A DNA stretch of 57,158 bases from Croceicoccus sp. Lineage in GTDB: Bacteria > Pseudomonadota > Alphaproteobacteria > Sphingomonadales > Sphingomonadaceae. Positions 16,323 to 23,838 of the stretch are shown piece after piece. The stretch spans positions 1-57,158 of the forward strand of contig NZMY01000041.1 of the NCBI GenBank assembly GCA_002694745.1. The letters are read 5' to 3'. The number at the start of each line of letters is the position of its first letter. Positions within the stretch are counted from its first letter, which is position 1. The position numbers were made by a program, and so were the translations under genes. Under the pieces are notes generated by a model. The model did not search any database. It was not told where the DNA came from and saw only the letters and a program-made list of their open reading frames with translations.

Positions 16323-17364
16323 TCAGAAACCCAGCGCGACGCCCACGCGTCCGCCGGTCGAGTTCTTCGCGGTCGACCCCGCAATGCCCCCCGAGACATA
16401 GATGCGCGGCGCGACCCGTGCGGCGACCGAGCCGGCAAAGCCCTGCTCGCCGCGATAGGTCGAGACATTGCCCGAGACCGAGATCGTGCTGTCAGGCACG
16501 ATCATCTGGCCGCCCAGCGCCATCGCCGAGGCAATGCCGCCGCGCGTGCTTTCGTCGAGGTCGTCAAGCTGGAAGCCCAGCGTGTCGACATCGGCCTGCA
16601 GCGCCGCGAACTGCGCATCGGACACCGCCGCCACCGCCTGCATCTGGGTGGCGAGCGAGGCCACCTGCTGGCCGGTCGCCAGCGCGCTGCCCTTGCCCAA
16701 CGTGCCTTCGTTGTCGACGGTCACGGAGTAGAGCTGCCCTTCCTGCGCAGCCGTCGAGGCATCGATATCGCCGACCCGCACCGACGACCCGGTGCCGCCC
16801 AGCGTGACCTGGTTCACATCGGTCGTCGTCGCCTGATAGCCGACAGCGGTCGAGTTGTTGAACGCGGCCACGGCGGAGGTGCCCACGGCGACAGCAGCCG
16901 ATCCGCTGGCGACGGCCTGGGTGCCCATGGCGACAGCGCGGCCGCCGCTGGCGGTCGCTTCATAACCGAACGCGCCCGACAGGATGCCCGATGCGTTGGC
17001 AGCCCGGCCAAAGGCGGCAGCATCGCGGCCCGCGGCGCTGGCGAAATTGCCGACTGCGGTGGAGCGCAAGCCCGCCGACTGCGCGCGGAAGCCGATGGCA
17101 TTACTGAACCCGCCGCCGGCATTCGCCTCGGTCCCCATAGCCGTCGCCGATTCGGCGGTGGCCCCGGCATTGGTGCCGATGGCGATGGAGTTGGTCCCGG
17201 ACGCGTCGGCGCCCAGGCGGGAGCCGTCGTTCAGATTCCCGTCGCTGCCAAAGGCGATGCCGTTGACGCCCGATGCGCGCGCGTAAGCGCCGATGGCGCT
17301 GCCGCCTTGCGCCGACACGGTTGCGACCTTGCCGATGGCGGTGCCGAATGCGGCGCTGACGCGC
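16323..17364 (-). pseudogene. YadA-type trimeric autotransporter adhesin, 3' part (split by an IS)
   Basis: C-terminal part of a trimeric autotransporter. It contains several YadA-head repeats (SNAIGFRAQSAGLRSTAVGN, GRAVAMGTQAVASGSAAVAV, NSTAVGYQATTTD), a stalk, and a C-terminal membrane anchor of about 70 residues ending GRVGVALGF, with the terminal Phe expected for BAM-dependent insertion. The reading frame runs to the insertion junction; from there the only ATG lies inside the IS terminal repeat and gives no signal peptide. The 5' part is at 20602-21042. Joining the halves with one copy of the 10-bp duplication gives an uninterrupted frame across RVS. So this is a recently split gene rather than an old decayed one. 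Confidence 0.85.
17355..17364. repeat. Target-site duplication, left copy
   Basis: GCTGACGCGC directly next to the left end of the IS; identical to 20602-20611. IS1595 elements usually make 8-bp duplications, so two of the ten matching bases may be chance or the element may differ. Confidence 0.85.
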
Positions 17365-17388
17365 GGCATTATGTAGCAAACGCACCAA
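17365..17388. repeat. Left terminal inverted repeat of the IS
   Basis: 24 bp beginning GGCATTATGTAGCAAACG, the exact reverse complement of 20578-20601. Confidence 0.9.
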
Positions 17389-17432
17389 CGTGCGGATAGA
17401 TGCCATCACCGGTTATGCGCTATGTATCGCGT

Positions 17433-17882
17433 ATGACGACAGACCCCATTTTAAACGGCTTGGCGAACAAGCGCGCTGAAATCCTTCGCGACATCACCAT
17501 AGCCAAAGACAGCATAGCGATGCTTGAGGCAGACCTTGCCAGCATCGAAGGCGCTATCAGGGTGTTCGATCCTGACGTTACGCTCAGAGACAGCGTAAAG
17601 CGCGTTCCAGCCCTACACGCGGCACCGGAAGGGCAGATGGCCCGCCACATCTTCACCTGCCTGAGACAGGCTGACAAACCGCTAAAGACGATAGAGGTAA
17701 CCGAGTTCGTGATGCAGGCTCGCGGGATTGATCCACGCGACAAGCGTATGCGTCAGAACATGGTGGATCGCACCTATGCGGCTCTAGGCAGGCTCAAGAA
17801 GGCGGGGCAGGTGCGGCAGACCGATGACAAGGGGCACCGGCGGTTTTGGGTGATGGTCGGAGATCCTTTAGCCGTCACATAA
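17433..17882 (+). CDS. Coiled-coil / winged-helix-like passenger protein of the IS
   Basis: 149 residues; no named family recognised with certainty. The first about 45 residues form an amphipathic coiled coil (LANKRAEILRDITIAKDSIA). The rest (about 65-140) looks like a winged helix: a helical EVTEFVMQARG segment, a recognition-helix-like RTYAALGRLKKAGQV, and a wing DDKGHRRFWVMV. A DNA-binding role is inferred. ATG at 17433 is preferred (MTTDPILNG); upstream in-frame ATGs at 17400 and 17415 reach into the IS end and are less likely. It lies just inside the left end of the IS on the strand opposite to the transposase. Confidence 0.6.
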   Translation: MTTDPILNGLANKRAEILRDITIAKDSIAMLEADLASIEGAIRVFDPDVTLRDSVKRVPALHAAPEGQMARHIFTCLRQADKPLKTIEVTEFVMQARGIDPRDKRMRQNMVDRTYAALGRLKKAGQVRQTDDKGHRRFWVMVGDPLAVT

Positions 17883-17940
17883 AGATTCCCTTATATAACC
17901 AGCACTTTATGTCTTTACGCAAATATGTTGCATAAAGATC
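17878..17940. repeat. Repeated CATAAAGAT sites inside the IS
   Basis: CATAAAGAT at 17878-17886 and 17931-17939, with an inverted CTTTATG at 17905-17911, in AT-rich DNA after the passenger gene stop. The same CATAAAG occurs at 19381-19387 before the DUF6471 gene. They may be binding sites for an element-encoded protein; function unknown. The 260 bp from 17883 to 18141 hold nothing else except the hairpin at 18104-18121. Confidence 0.3.
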
Positions 17941-18103
17941 ACGGCTTCAACTTGTTCGACTAGTGTTCACGATTCATTCGGAGATTCGATTCGACTTTCG
18001 CGGCCCGTCAACCTCATAAGGTTTGCGACGGTCCGCCGTCTTTCTTCTGCTTGACCCCATGGCGCGCTGATGCCGCCCGGGGCGCATGGGGCGACCCCGG
18101 AGC

Positions 18104-18121
18104 CCGGGGCTTTAACCCCGG
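18104..18121 (+). other. Hairpin in the leader of the 37-residue peptide gene
   Basis: CCGGGG (18104-18109) pairs with CCCCGG (18116-18121) around the loop CTTTAA, ending 20 bp before the small gene start. It may shape translation or mRNA stability. No T-run follows. Confidence 0.4.
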
Positions 18122-18141
18122 ACCCCTGCAGGAGACTGACT

Positions 18142-18255
18142 ATGCGGATCGCATGCAGTTGGCCGAAGGCGGTGTCAGTAACGAGCTACACCCGCATTCG
18201 GTTTGGCAAAGTGGAACACGTCTGTGCCCACTGCCGGTCATACCCTAGCCGCTAA
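18142..18255 (+). CDS. 37-residue peptide inside the IS
   Basis: 37 residues, basic, with a CxxC pair near the end (VCAHCRSYP). The Shine-Dalgarno sequence GGAG sits 7 bp before the ATG (GGAGACTGACTATG), one of the best in the window, which is the main support for a real gene. The hairpin at 18104-18121 lies just upstream. I recall similar short basic peptides beside mobile elements but cannot name a family; function unknown. Confidence 0.5.
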   Translation: MRIACSWPKAVSVTSYTRIRFGKVEHVCAHCRSYPSR

Positions 18256-18346
18256 CGCGGTTTGTTGACCAAACTCGCGGCGGACCGTCACCCTTGTTCT
18301 CTTTTCACTCGGAAATTGCAAACGCAAAATTGCGATCATCGCAATT

Positions 18347-19300
18347 TCAGCGCTGCCAGTATCCCGACCACTGGCGGCTCTGACGCGCTTCCATAGCCGA
18401 ACCAGCCACCATCATAGCCTGCGAACCGTTGCACTGGCGGCGGTTGTTCTCACGCCATGCAGCTTCACCTGCATAGGCATAGAGATACGGCCCAGCGATA
18501 TGGTGATGGGTGCCGACTTCCATCCGGCGAAGGCGCGAGAAGTAGCTTTCAGCCTGATTGGTGCAGGCACCCTCAGCCGAATATGCCAGCGAGTGATTGA
18601 TGCGCCATGCCTGCCAGCCAGCGTGAAGCGCATCCCAGCTTGAAGCCTCGTCAGCGTGAATCACGGCAAGGTTGTCAACGTGGTCGCGCACATAGGGCAC
18701 TGCATCGCCTTCCTGGCGCACCACGAAGGGCAGCGCACGACCGCCACGCTCGCGCATGATGACAACGCACTGCCGCTTGCCAGTCTGGTTTACGGCAAGG
18801 CGGCGATCCTTGCGATCTTCCTTGCGATTGGCAGGGCGAACGTGACCGCCAAAATAAGCCCCGTCCATTTCGACCGTGCCTTCAAGCTTGGTGTCGGCCA
18901 GCTCGCGGGCCATCGCTTCGCGCAGCTTGTGAAACAGCACGAAGGCGGTCTTATACTGAACGTCCAGATCGCGGCTCGCCTGCAGAGCGCTGATGCCCTT
19001 GGCACCGTTCACGAAGATCACGATAGCAGCCAGCAGATCGGTGAACGACAGCTTGCGCGAAGCGAAGATCGTGCCGCTGGTGACGCTGAACTGGTGATGG
19101 CAGGCAACGCACTTGAACTTGCGACGGGTGGCGATGTTGTAAGTCTCGACACAGCCACAACGTGGGCAAACGGCTTCGCCTTCCGTCTCAGGCCACCGAA
19201 GATGGCAGAAGGTCTGATAGGCCGCATCTTCGCCCATGCGAAAAACCGCCTTCAAAGAGAGGCTGCGGGCTTTTGCGGAGAGGAGAAAGTGTTGTGCCAT
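18347..19300 (-). CDS. IS1595-family (ISXO2-like) transposase
   Basis: 317 residues, complete. The N-terminal part has a zinc ribbon (CPRCGC ... CVACHHQF), then the DDE-like catalytic region with TVEMDGAYFGGHVRP, IHADEASSWDAL, and NQAESYFSRLRRMEVG (Asp, Asp, Asn/Glu type residues) typical of this family. It cuts and joins the inverted repeats at 17365-17388 and 20578-20601. A Shine-Dalgarno-like GGAAA lies 7 bp before the ATG. A promoter with TTGACA at 19351-19356 (minus strand) and an AT-rich -10 around 19327-19333 fits this gene. It looks intact, so the element may still be mobile. Confidence 0.92.
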   Translation of the reverse strand: MAQHFLLSAKARSLSLKAVFRMGEDAAYQTFCHLRWPETEGEAVCPRCGCVETYNIATRRKFKCVACHHQFSVTSGTIFASRKLSFTDLLAAIVIFVNGAKGISALQASRDLDVQYKTAFVLFHKLREAMARELADTKLEGTVEMDGAYFGGHVRPANRKEDRKDRRLAVNQTGKRQCVVIMRERGGRALPFVVRQEGDAVPYVRDHVDNLAVIHADEASSWDALHAGWQAWRINHSLAYSAEGACTNQAESYFSRLRRMEVGTHHHIAGPYLYAYAGEAAWRENNRRQCNGSQAMMVAGSAMEARQSRQWSGYWQR

Positions 19301-19312
19301 GTCATCGTTTCC

Positions 19313-19382
19313 AGTGCTTATGCACTATATATGATGACACTATGCACTGTTGTCAAGGATAAACGTATCGCCTATGATGACA
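19313..19382. promoter_or_regulatory. Repeat-rich divergent control region of the IS
   Basis: TATGATGACA occurs at 19330-19339 and 19373-19382 (43 bp apart). AGTGC-TTAT-GCACT (19313-19326) is a small palindrome, and TATGCACT repeats at 19341-19348. These surround the transposase promoter and the DUF6471 start. They look like operator sites by which a passenger protein could control transposition; this is inference. Confidence 0.35.
19326..19356 (-). promoter_or_regulatory. Probable transposase promoter
   Basis: On the minus strand TTGACA (19351-19356) is followed after 17-19 bp by an ATATA-rich -10 (19326-19333). It lies 26-56 bp before the transposase start, within the divergent region shared with the DUF6471 gene. 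Confidence 0.45.
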
Positions 19383-19404
19383 TAAAGCATCATCGGAGAT
19401 AGCA

Positions 19405-19635
19405 ATGCCTGTGCAGGAAAAGGAATGGGAGGACCGCGTGAAGGGCCTTCTGAAAGCCGAATTGAAGCGGCGGAACGTCACCTATGCCGATCTGGTCGGC
19501 AAGTTGGCTGACATTGGCGTGATGGACTCCGAGCCGAATATCAGGAACAAGATCAGCCGGGGTAAATTCACGGCGGTGTTTCTCATTCAATGTCTGACAG
19601 CAATCGGCTGTTCGTCGCTGCACTTGCAGGACTAG
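19405..19635 (+). CDS. DUF6471 domain protein (IS passenger)
   Basis: 76 residues, nearly all one DUF6471 domain: EWEDRVKGLLKAELKRRNVT, YADLVGKLADIG and NIRNKISRGKFTAVFLIQCL. The fold looks like a small helix-turn-helix, and I recall members sitting beside IS1595-type transposases. A repressor or accessory role for the element is inferred. CGGAG lies before the ATG. It is divergent from the transposase across a repeat-rich region, and its end overlaps the start of the next reading frame. Confidence 0.75.
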   Translation: MPVQEKEWEDRVKGLLKAELKRRNVTYADLVGKLADIGVMDSEPNIRNKISRGKFTAVFLIQCLTAIGCSSLHLQD

Positions 19636-20509
19636 CGGCACTTCTAATAGCTTTCGGTTTGGGTGCCATGACAATGGCGTCAAACGATACCGAGCAAAAA
19701 CGGTATCAGCCCTATAGCCAGGCCGATAGCAAGCCACAGTGGCCGGATGCCCTTTCTGCCACTCAGGCCCCCAAACCTTCCCAAATCGCACCCCCTGCGA
19801 AGATCCAAAAAGCGAGAGCGAAAGCGACCTTTGCGCTCAGTGGAAGTCGGCCAATGCTGCCGAAGATAGTGCATTTTGGACAAAGTGGGGCTTCTGGGTC
19901 GCCGTAATCGGCTCTAGCCTTTTGCTTTGGCAGATCGCTCTGACTCGCGAAGCCGTCAAAGACACTGGCGATGCTACTAAGGCGATGGTCCGAGCGAACG
20001 AAATCGCTGAGGCGGCGCAGCGCGCCTGGATCATTGTTGAGCCTAAAATTGCTAATGCCGCCTATGAGAAAAAGGGGCTTAATATTAGGTGGGAGTGCGA
20101 TTTTCGTAACATCGGGAAAACAGTAGCGGCTGATGTTAAACTTTCGGCCGCGCTTAAAATCTACCATCCCTCGAATACGAGAGCCGAGACGCTTTTCGCC
20201 AGCTGTGAAGCCAAAGAGCGAAGGCCCACGAATATAATCCCAGGGGAAGCCATAACGGGTGGTGCTGGTGAGAACTACCGACTGGTGGACGCTATCCAGC
20301 ACATCGAAGCCGAGAAGGAAGTCTCGATACTTTTGGTGGCAACTGCCAAATATCGCACCAGCACTGACGATGAATGGCATTTTACTAAGCGAGCCTACGC
20401 CGTGACCGTAGGTGAACGGTGGTTTTCGCTGCTCGATACGGATTACAAGAACTTCACGACCGAACGGGCTAAGTTCATGCCGATGGGCGAATACACTATC
20501 AGCACCTAG
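19590..20509 (+). pseudogene. Membrane protein broken by a frameshift (IS passenger)
   Basis: Two overlapping frames look like parts of one protein of about 305 residues. The first (from ATG 19590) has a signal-anchor helix (VAALAGLAALLIAFGLGAMT) and ends in YSQADSKPQWPD. The second, which is open from 19739 to 20509, continues with CEDPKSESESDLCAQW, a helix (FWVAVIGSSLLLWQIAL) and a soluble domain rich in beta strands. The change of frame (minus one) most likely lies near the run GCCCCCAAACC at 19767-19777, so a homopolymer indel or a sequencing error is the simplest cause. Function unknown; similar proteins occur on phages and IS passengers. It ends about 70 bp before the right end of the IS. 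Confidence 0.55.
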
Positions 20510-20577
20510 CGCCCATACAGGCTTTGCACCACAAACGATGACAAGCAGCATCGCGCAGATGGATAACCATCTACGCA

Positions 20578-20601
20578 TTGGTGCGTTTGCTACATAATGC
20601 C
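20578..20601. repeat. Right terminal inverted repeat of the IS
   Basis: 24 bp ending GCTACATAATGCC, exact reverse complement of 17365-17388. Confidence 0.9.
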
Positions 20602-20611
20602 GCTGACGCGC
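20602..20611. repeat. Target-site duplication, right copy
   Basis: GCTGACGCGC directly after the right end of the IS; identical to 17355-17364. Confidence 0.85.
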
Positions 20612-21042
20612 GAATCCGCGCCAACCGCAGTGCTGAAATCGGCGAAACCGTAAGTCGTATTGCCGCCGGCGGTGCCATCGACGGTTCCAACGCGGGCATC
20701 ATTGCCAAGGGCGATCGTATCGAAGCCCACGGCAACAGCGCGGGCACCGAACGCCACGGCACCGTCGGTGAAACCGGTCGGCACGACGGCTGACGTCAGA
20801 TTGGCCTTCGCCTGATAGCCTACGGCGGTGCTGTTGGGACTGTTGGCAGAAGCTTCGGTTCCGCAAGCGGTGGCAGTGGCGCCATTGCTTGTCGCACCCT
20901 GCGTGCTTTGCGTCGCGGAGCCCGAATCTTCCATCACGCATTCCTCCGCCATGGCGGATTGCGGCGCGGTCATCGCGACGAATGCTGCAAACGCGGTGCC
21001 TGTCAGCATGCCGGTCCGGCGAGCACGATCGAATTGTCTCAT
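20602..21042 (-). pseudogene. YadA-type trimeric autotransporter adhesin, 5' part (split by an IS)
   Basis: N-terminal part of the adhesin whose 3' part is at 16323-17364. It has a signal peptide (arginine-rich start, then GTAFAAFVAMTAPQSAMA) and head repeats such as NSTAVGYQAKANLT, GARAVAVGFDTIALG and FADFSTAVGADSR. Reading runs into the IS and stops after three foreign residues (GIM). The ATG at 21042 is preferred because AAGGGAA lies 7 bp upstream; an in-frame ATG at 21066 would add eight residues. The intact protein would have been about 490 residues and surface-exposed. The truncated product has no membrane anchor and cannot be displayed. Confidence 0.82.
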
Positions 21043-21237
21043 ACGAATTTCCCTTCGCTTGGCCATGGGGGCGAGGGGATAAATCGAAATTAACCGAGTT
21101 CGATAAGTAAAACCTTGAAAATACCTGCCCCCGGGAGACCTTTCATCCCCCTGCGAGACAGATGTGGCAAGGCCATCAACCCTTTCGAGATATGATTTCT
21201 CTAATTTGCTGCCACCATTGCGACAAATCGTGCGCGA

Positions 21238-22545
21238 TCAGCGGGAAACCGATTGTTCCAAAGGGTTAACGCGCTCCGGCGCGCAGGCTAGTTCCATGAC
21301 GCAGTTGCACAACAGCTGCACGCCGCGTTCGACATCGGTCCAGTGAGTCCATTCGTCGGGGGCATGGCTGATGCCGCCCACGCTGGGCACGAAGATCAGG
21401 CCGGTGCGGGTCAGAGCGGTGAAGAACTGCACGTCATGCCCCGCGCCCGACGGCATCACCTTGTAGCTGTAGTCCAGCGCTTTCGCGTTGCGTTCGATCG
21501 TCGCGACGATCCCTTCGTCGCAATAGGCGGGGGCAAGCCAGCTCATCTGTTCGTAATCGAACTTCAGACCGTGGCGGCGCGAGATCGATTCCAGCACCTT
21601 GCGGCAGCTGTCGGCCAGCCGCTTCATCACCTCTTCGTCGAGATCGCGGCCCACGATGGTAAAGTCCGCCTCGCCGGGCACGGTATGCGGGAATCCGGGT
21701 TTCAGCGCGACATGGCCGATGGTGATCCGGCTCTTGTCGGTGCCTTCCTCGTCGATGATGCGCGGGATTTCATGCGCGAAATCGACCATGCCCATCAGCG
21801 CGTCGGACCGCAGGTGCATCGGCGCGGTGCCCGCATGGTCGGGCTTGCCCTTCAGCTTGACCATCCATTTGAACACGCCCGAAATCCCCTCGACCACGCC
21901 GATGGTGGTGTTTTCGGTGTCGAGCACCGGACCCTGCTCGACATGAAGTTCCAGAAAGGCGTGCAGCGTTTCGGGCCGGCGATAGGCGTGGAGCGCCTGC
22001 AGATAATCCAGCCCCGCGTCCGCCATCGCGTCCTTCAGCGCCAGCCCATGCTCGTCCGCCGCGCCTTCCAGCCATTCGCGGGTCAGGTTTCCGGTCATCG
22101 CCTGCGCGCCGAGCATGCCGCCGAAACGGCCTTCCTCCTCGCTGGTGGCGATAACCTCGATCGGGTAGTTCGGCTTGACGCCCGCGTCCTTCATGGTGCG
22201 GATCACTTCCAGACCAGCGACCACGCCCAGCACCCCGTCGAATATGCCGCCCGCAGGGACCGAATCGAGATGCGAGGCGATGACGATGGCAGGCTTGTCG
22301 GCGCCCGCGCCATCCGGGTCGTAACGCCCGATCACATTGCCCGCCCCGTCCATGCGGTGATCGAGCCCCAGTTCGCCCATGCGGCCTCGCAGCCACTGCC
22401 GCGCGGCCATGTCCTCGGGCGAGAAGCCCTGGCGATAGACACCGCGGTCCTCCTCGTTGAAACCGAAGCGCGCGATGGCGTTGATGTCGCCCTCCACCCG
22501 GCCGATGTCGATGCGGGGCTGGTTCATGCCGTCGCGCGTGGTCAT
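21238..22545 (-). CDS. M20-family Zn-dependent amidase (hydantoinase/carbamoylase type)
   Basis: 435 residues. Metal-dependent hydrolase of the N-carbamoyl-L-amino-acid amidohydrolase / allantoate amidohydrolase group. Visible motifs are ASHLDSVPAGGIFDGVLGVV (metal ligands His and Asp), EEEGRFGGMLGAQAM, ELHVEQGPVLD, PDHAGTAPMHLRSDA of the dimerisation domain and PSGAGHDVQFF near the C terminus. It removes carbamoyl groups or related ureido groups in the cytosol. ATG at 22545 overlaps the stop of the upstream M20 gene (ATGA), so the two are coupled. Its presence about 5 kb from an atypical transcarbamylase operon may be meaningful, though the IS and adhesin lie between. Confidence 0.86.
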   Translation of the reverse strand: MTTRDGMNQPRIDIGRVEGDINAIARFGFNEEDRGVYRQGFSPEDMAARQWLRGRMGELGLDHRMDGAGNVIGRYDPDGAGADKPAIVIASHLDSVPAGGIFDGVLGVVAGLEVIRTMKDAGVKPNYPIEVIATSEEEGRFGGMLGAQAMTGNLTREWLEGAADEHGLALKDAMADAGLDYLQALHAYRRPETLHAFLELHVEQGPVLDTENTTIGVVEGISGVFKWMVKLKGKPDHAGTAPMHLRSDALMGMVDFAHEIPRIIDEEGTDKSRITIGHVALKPGFPHTVPGEADFTIVGRDLDEEVMKRLADSCRKVLESISRRHGLKFDYEQMSWLAPAYCDEGIVATIERNAKALDYSYKVMPSGAGHDVQFFTALTRTGLIFVPSVGGISHAPDEWTHWTDVERGVQLLCNCVMELACAPERVNPLEQSVSR

Positions 22546-23789
22546 GCGGGCAAACCTTTCTGCAAGACCGCCAGCCCCAGCGCCGCCAGCAGGGCGGCCC
22601 CTCGCGGCAGGGCAGTCTCGTCCATATGCATGCGCGGCGAATGCAGGCCGCAGCACTGCGACCAGTCGTCGCCTTCGCGCGCGACGCCCAGGAACAGCAT
22701 CGCGCCGGGCGCATGGTTCAACACATAGCTGAAATCCTCCGCCGTCATCAGCGGGCGTTTCAGCGTCTCGAAGCTGTCCGCGCCAAATTCGCGAACCGCA
22801 ACCTCGCGGGCGAGGGCGAAGGCGCGCGGATCGTTCACGGTGACGGGAAAGCCCGGTTTCACCGTGACCTCCGCGCTCAGCCCATGGGCGGCAGCGATGT
22901 TGGTGGCCAGCCGTTCGATCGCTTGCGGCAGGCGGGCGCGGGTCTCGTCCGAGAGGGTTCGCAGCGTGCCGCGCATGGTGCAGGCATCGGCGATGACATT
23001 GTCGGCATGCCCTGCCTCGATCCTCGTGACGGTGACGACCACCGGCTCGCCCGCATCGAACTGGCGCGTGACCATCGCCTGCAGCGCGGTCACGATCTCT
23101 GCCGCGACGGGCATGGGATCGGCCGCGCCGTGGGGCATGGAGGCATGGCCGCCCGAACCCTTGACCACCACCTGCAGAGTGTCCGAAGCCGCCATCAGCG
23201 GGCCGGGGATGCAGGCGATCTGGCCGTGCCGGGCATTGGGCATGACATGGAGGGCGAAACAGGCGTCGGGCGGGCCATGTTCGTCGGTCAGCAGGCCGTC
23301 CTCGACCATCATGCGCCCGCCGCCAAAGCCTTCCTCGCCCGGCTGGAACATCAGCCAGACCTCGCCATCGAAATCGCCGCTGCGTTCGGCGAGCAGCTTT
23401 GCCGCGCCGACCAGCATGGCGGTGTGCCCGTCATGGCCGCAGGCATGCATCCGGCCCGTGATCTGCGACGCAAAGGGAAGGCCGGTTTCCTCGGCCAAAG
23501 GCAGCGCGTCCATATCGCCGCGCAGCACCACGCGGCGCCTTTTGCCGGTGGCGGGACCACGGCCTTTCAGCACGGCGACCGCGCCGGTGGTCTGCGGGCC
23601 TTCGCGCCATTCCAGCGGCAAATCCGCCAGCGCGTCCTTCACCTTGGCCAGCGTACGCGGCGTTTCCAGCCCCAGTTCGGGATCGGCATGGATCGCGCGG
23701 CGCAGCGCCGCGATCTCGTCGCCCAGCGCCTCGGCCGCCTCTGCAATCGAGGAGCCGATGTCGCCGGGCGGAGTCGCGTGAAGGTTCAT
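22542..23789 (-). CDS. M20D-family amidohydrolase (hippurate / amino-acid amide type)
   Basis: 415 residues. Cytosolic metallo-aminoacylase of the HipO/IAA-amino-acid hydrolase group that splits N-acyl or amide bonds. Motifs are LRGDMDALPL, HACGHDGHTAML (metal site), FQPGEEGFGG, ALHVMPN and SGGHASMPH, with MTAEDFSYVL and FLGV near the end. ATG at 23789 (MNLHATPPG) is chosen; a TTG 36 bases upstream is less likely. It is coupled to the carbamoylase gene by a four-base overlap and follows the DUF2141 gene after about 50 bp. Confidence 0.87.
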   Translation of the reverse strand: MNLHATPPGDIGSSIAEAAEALGDEIAALRRAIHADPELGLETPRTLAKVKDALADLPLEWREGPQTTGAVAVLKGRGPATGKRRRVVLRGDMDALPLAEETGLPFASQITGRMHACGHDGHTAMLVGAAKLLAERSGDFDGEVWLMFQPGEEGFGGGRMMVEDGLLTDEHGPPDACFALHVMPNARHGQIACIPGPLMAASDTLQVVVKGSGGHASMPHGAADPMPVAAEIVTALQAMVTRQFDAGEPVVVTVTRIEAGHADNVIADACTMRGTLRTLSDETRARLPQAIERLATNIAAAHGLSAEVTVKPGFPVTVNDPRAFALAREVAVREFGADSFETLKRPLMTAEDFSYVLNHAPGAMLFLGVAREGDDWSQCCGLHSPRMHMDETALPRGAALLAALGLAVLQKGLPA

Positions 23790-23838
23790 ACCGGCAGGGC
23801 TAACACTTCCCCGCTGGTCAGGCAAAGATGTGCGGGGT

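Larger units (their letters stand above)
17365..20601. mobile_element. IS1595-family insertion element with passenger genes (3237 bp)
   Basis: Bounded by perfect 24-bp terminal inverted repeats starting GGCATTATGTAGCAAACG and flanked by 10-bp direct repeats. It carries an ISXO2-type transposase on the minus strand (18347-19300), a winged-helix-like protein (17433-17882), a 37-residue peptide (18142-18255), a DUF6471 protein (19405-19635) and a frameshifted membrane protein (19590-20509). It inserted into a trimeric autotransporter gene. Base composition inside is clearly less GC-rich than the neighbouring chromosome. Confidence 0.9.

Noticed and set aside
19767-19777. Programmed minus-one slippery site in the IS passenger gene
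   Set aside because: The run G-C5-A3 does not follow the X XXY YYZ pattern in the starting frame and no strong downstream structure is evident; a plain indel is simpler.
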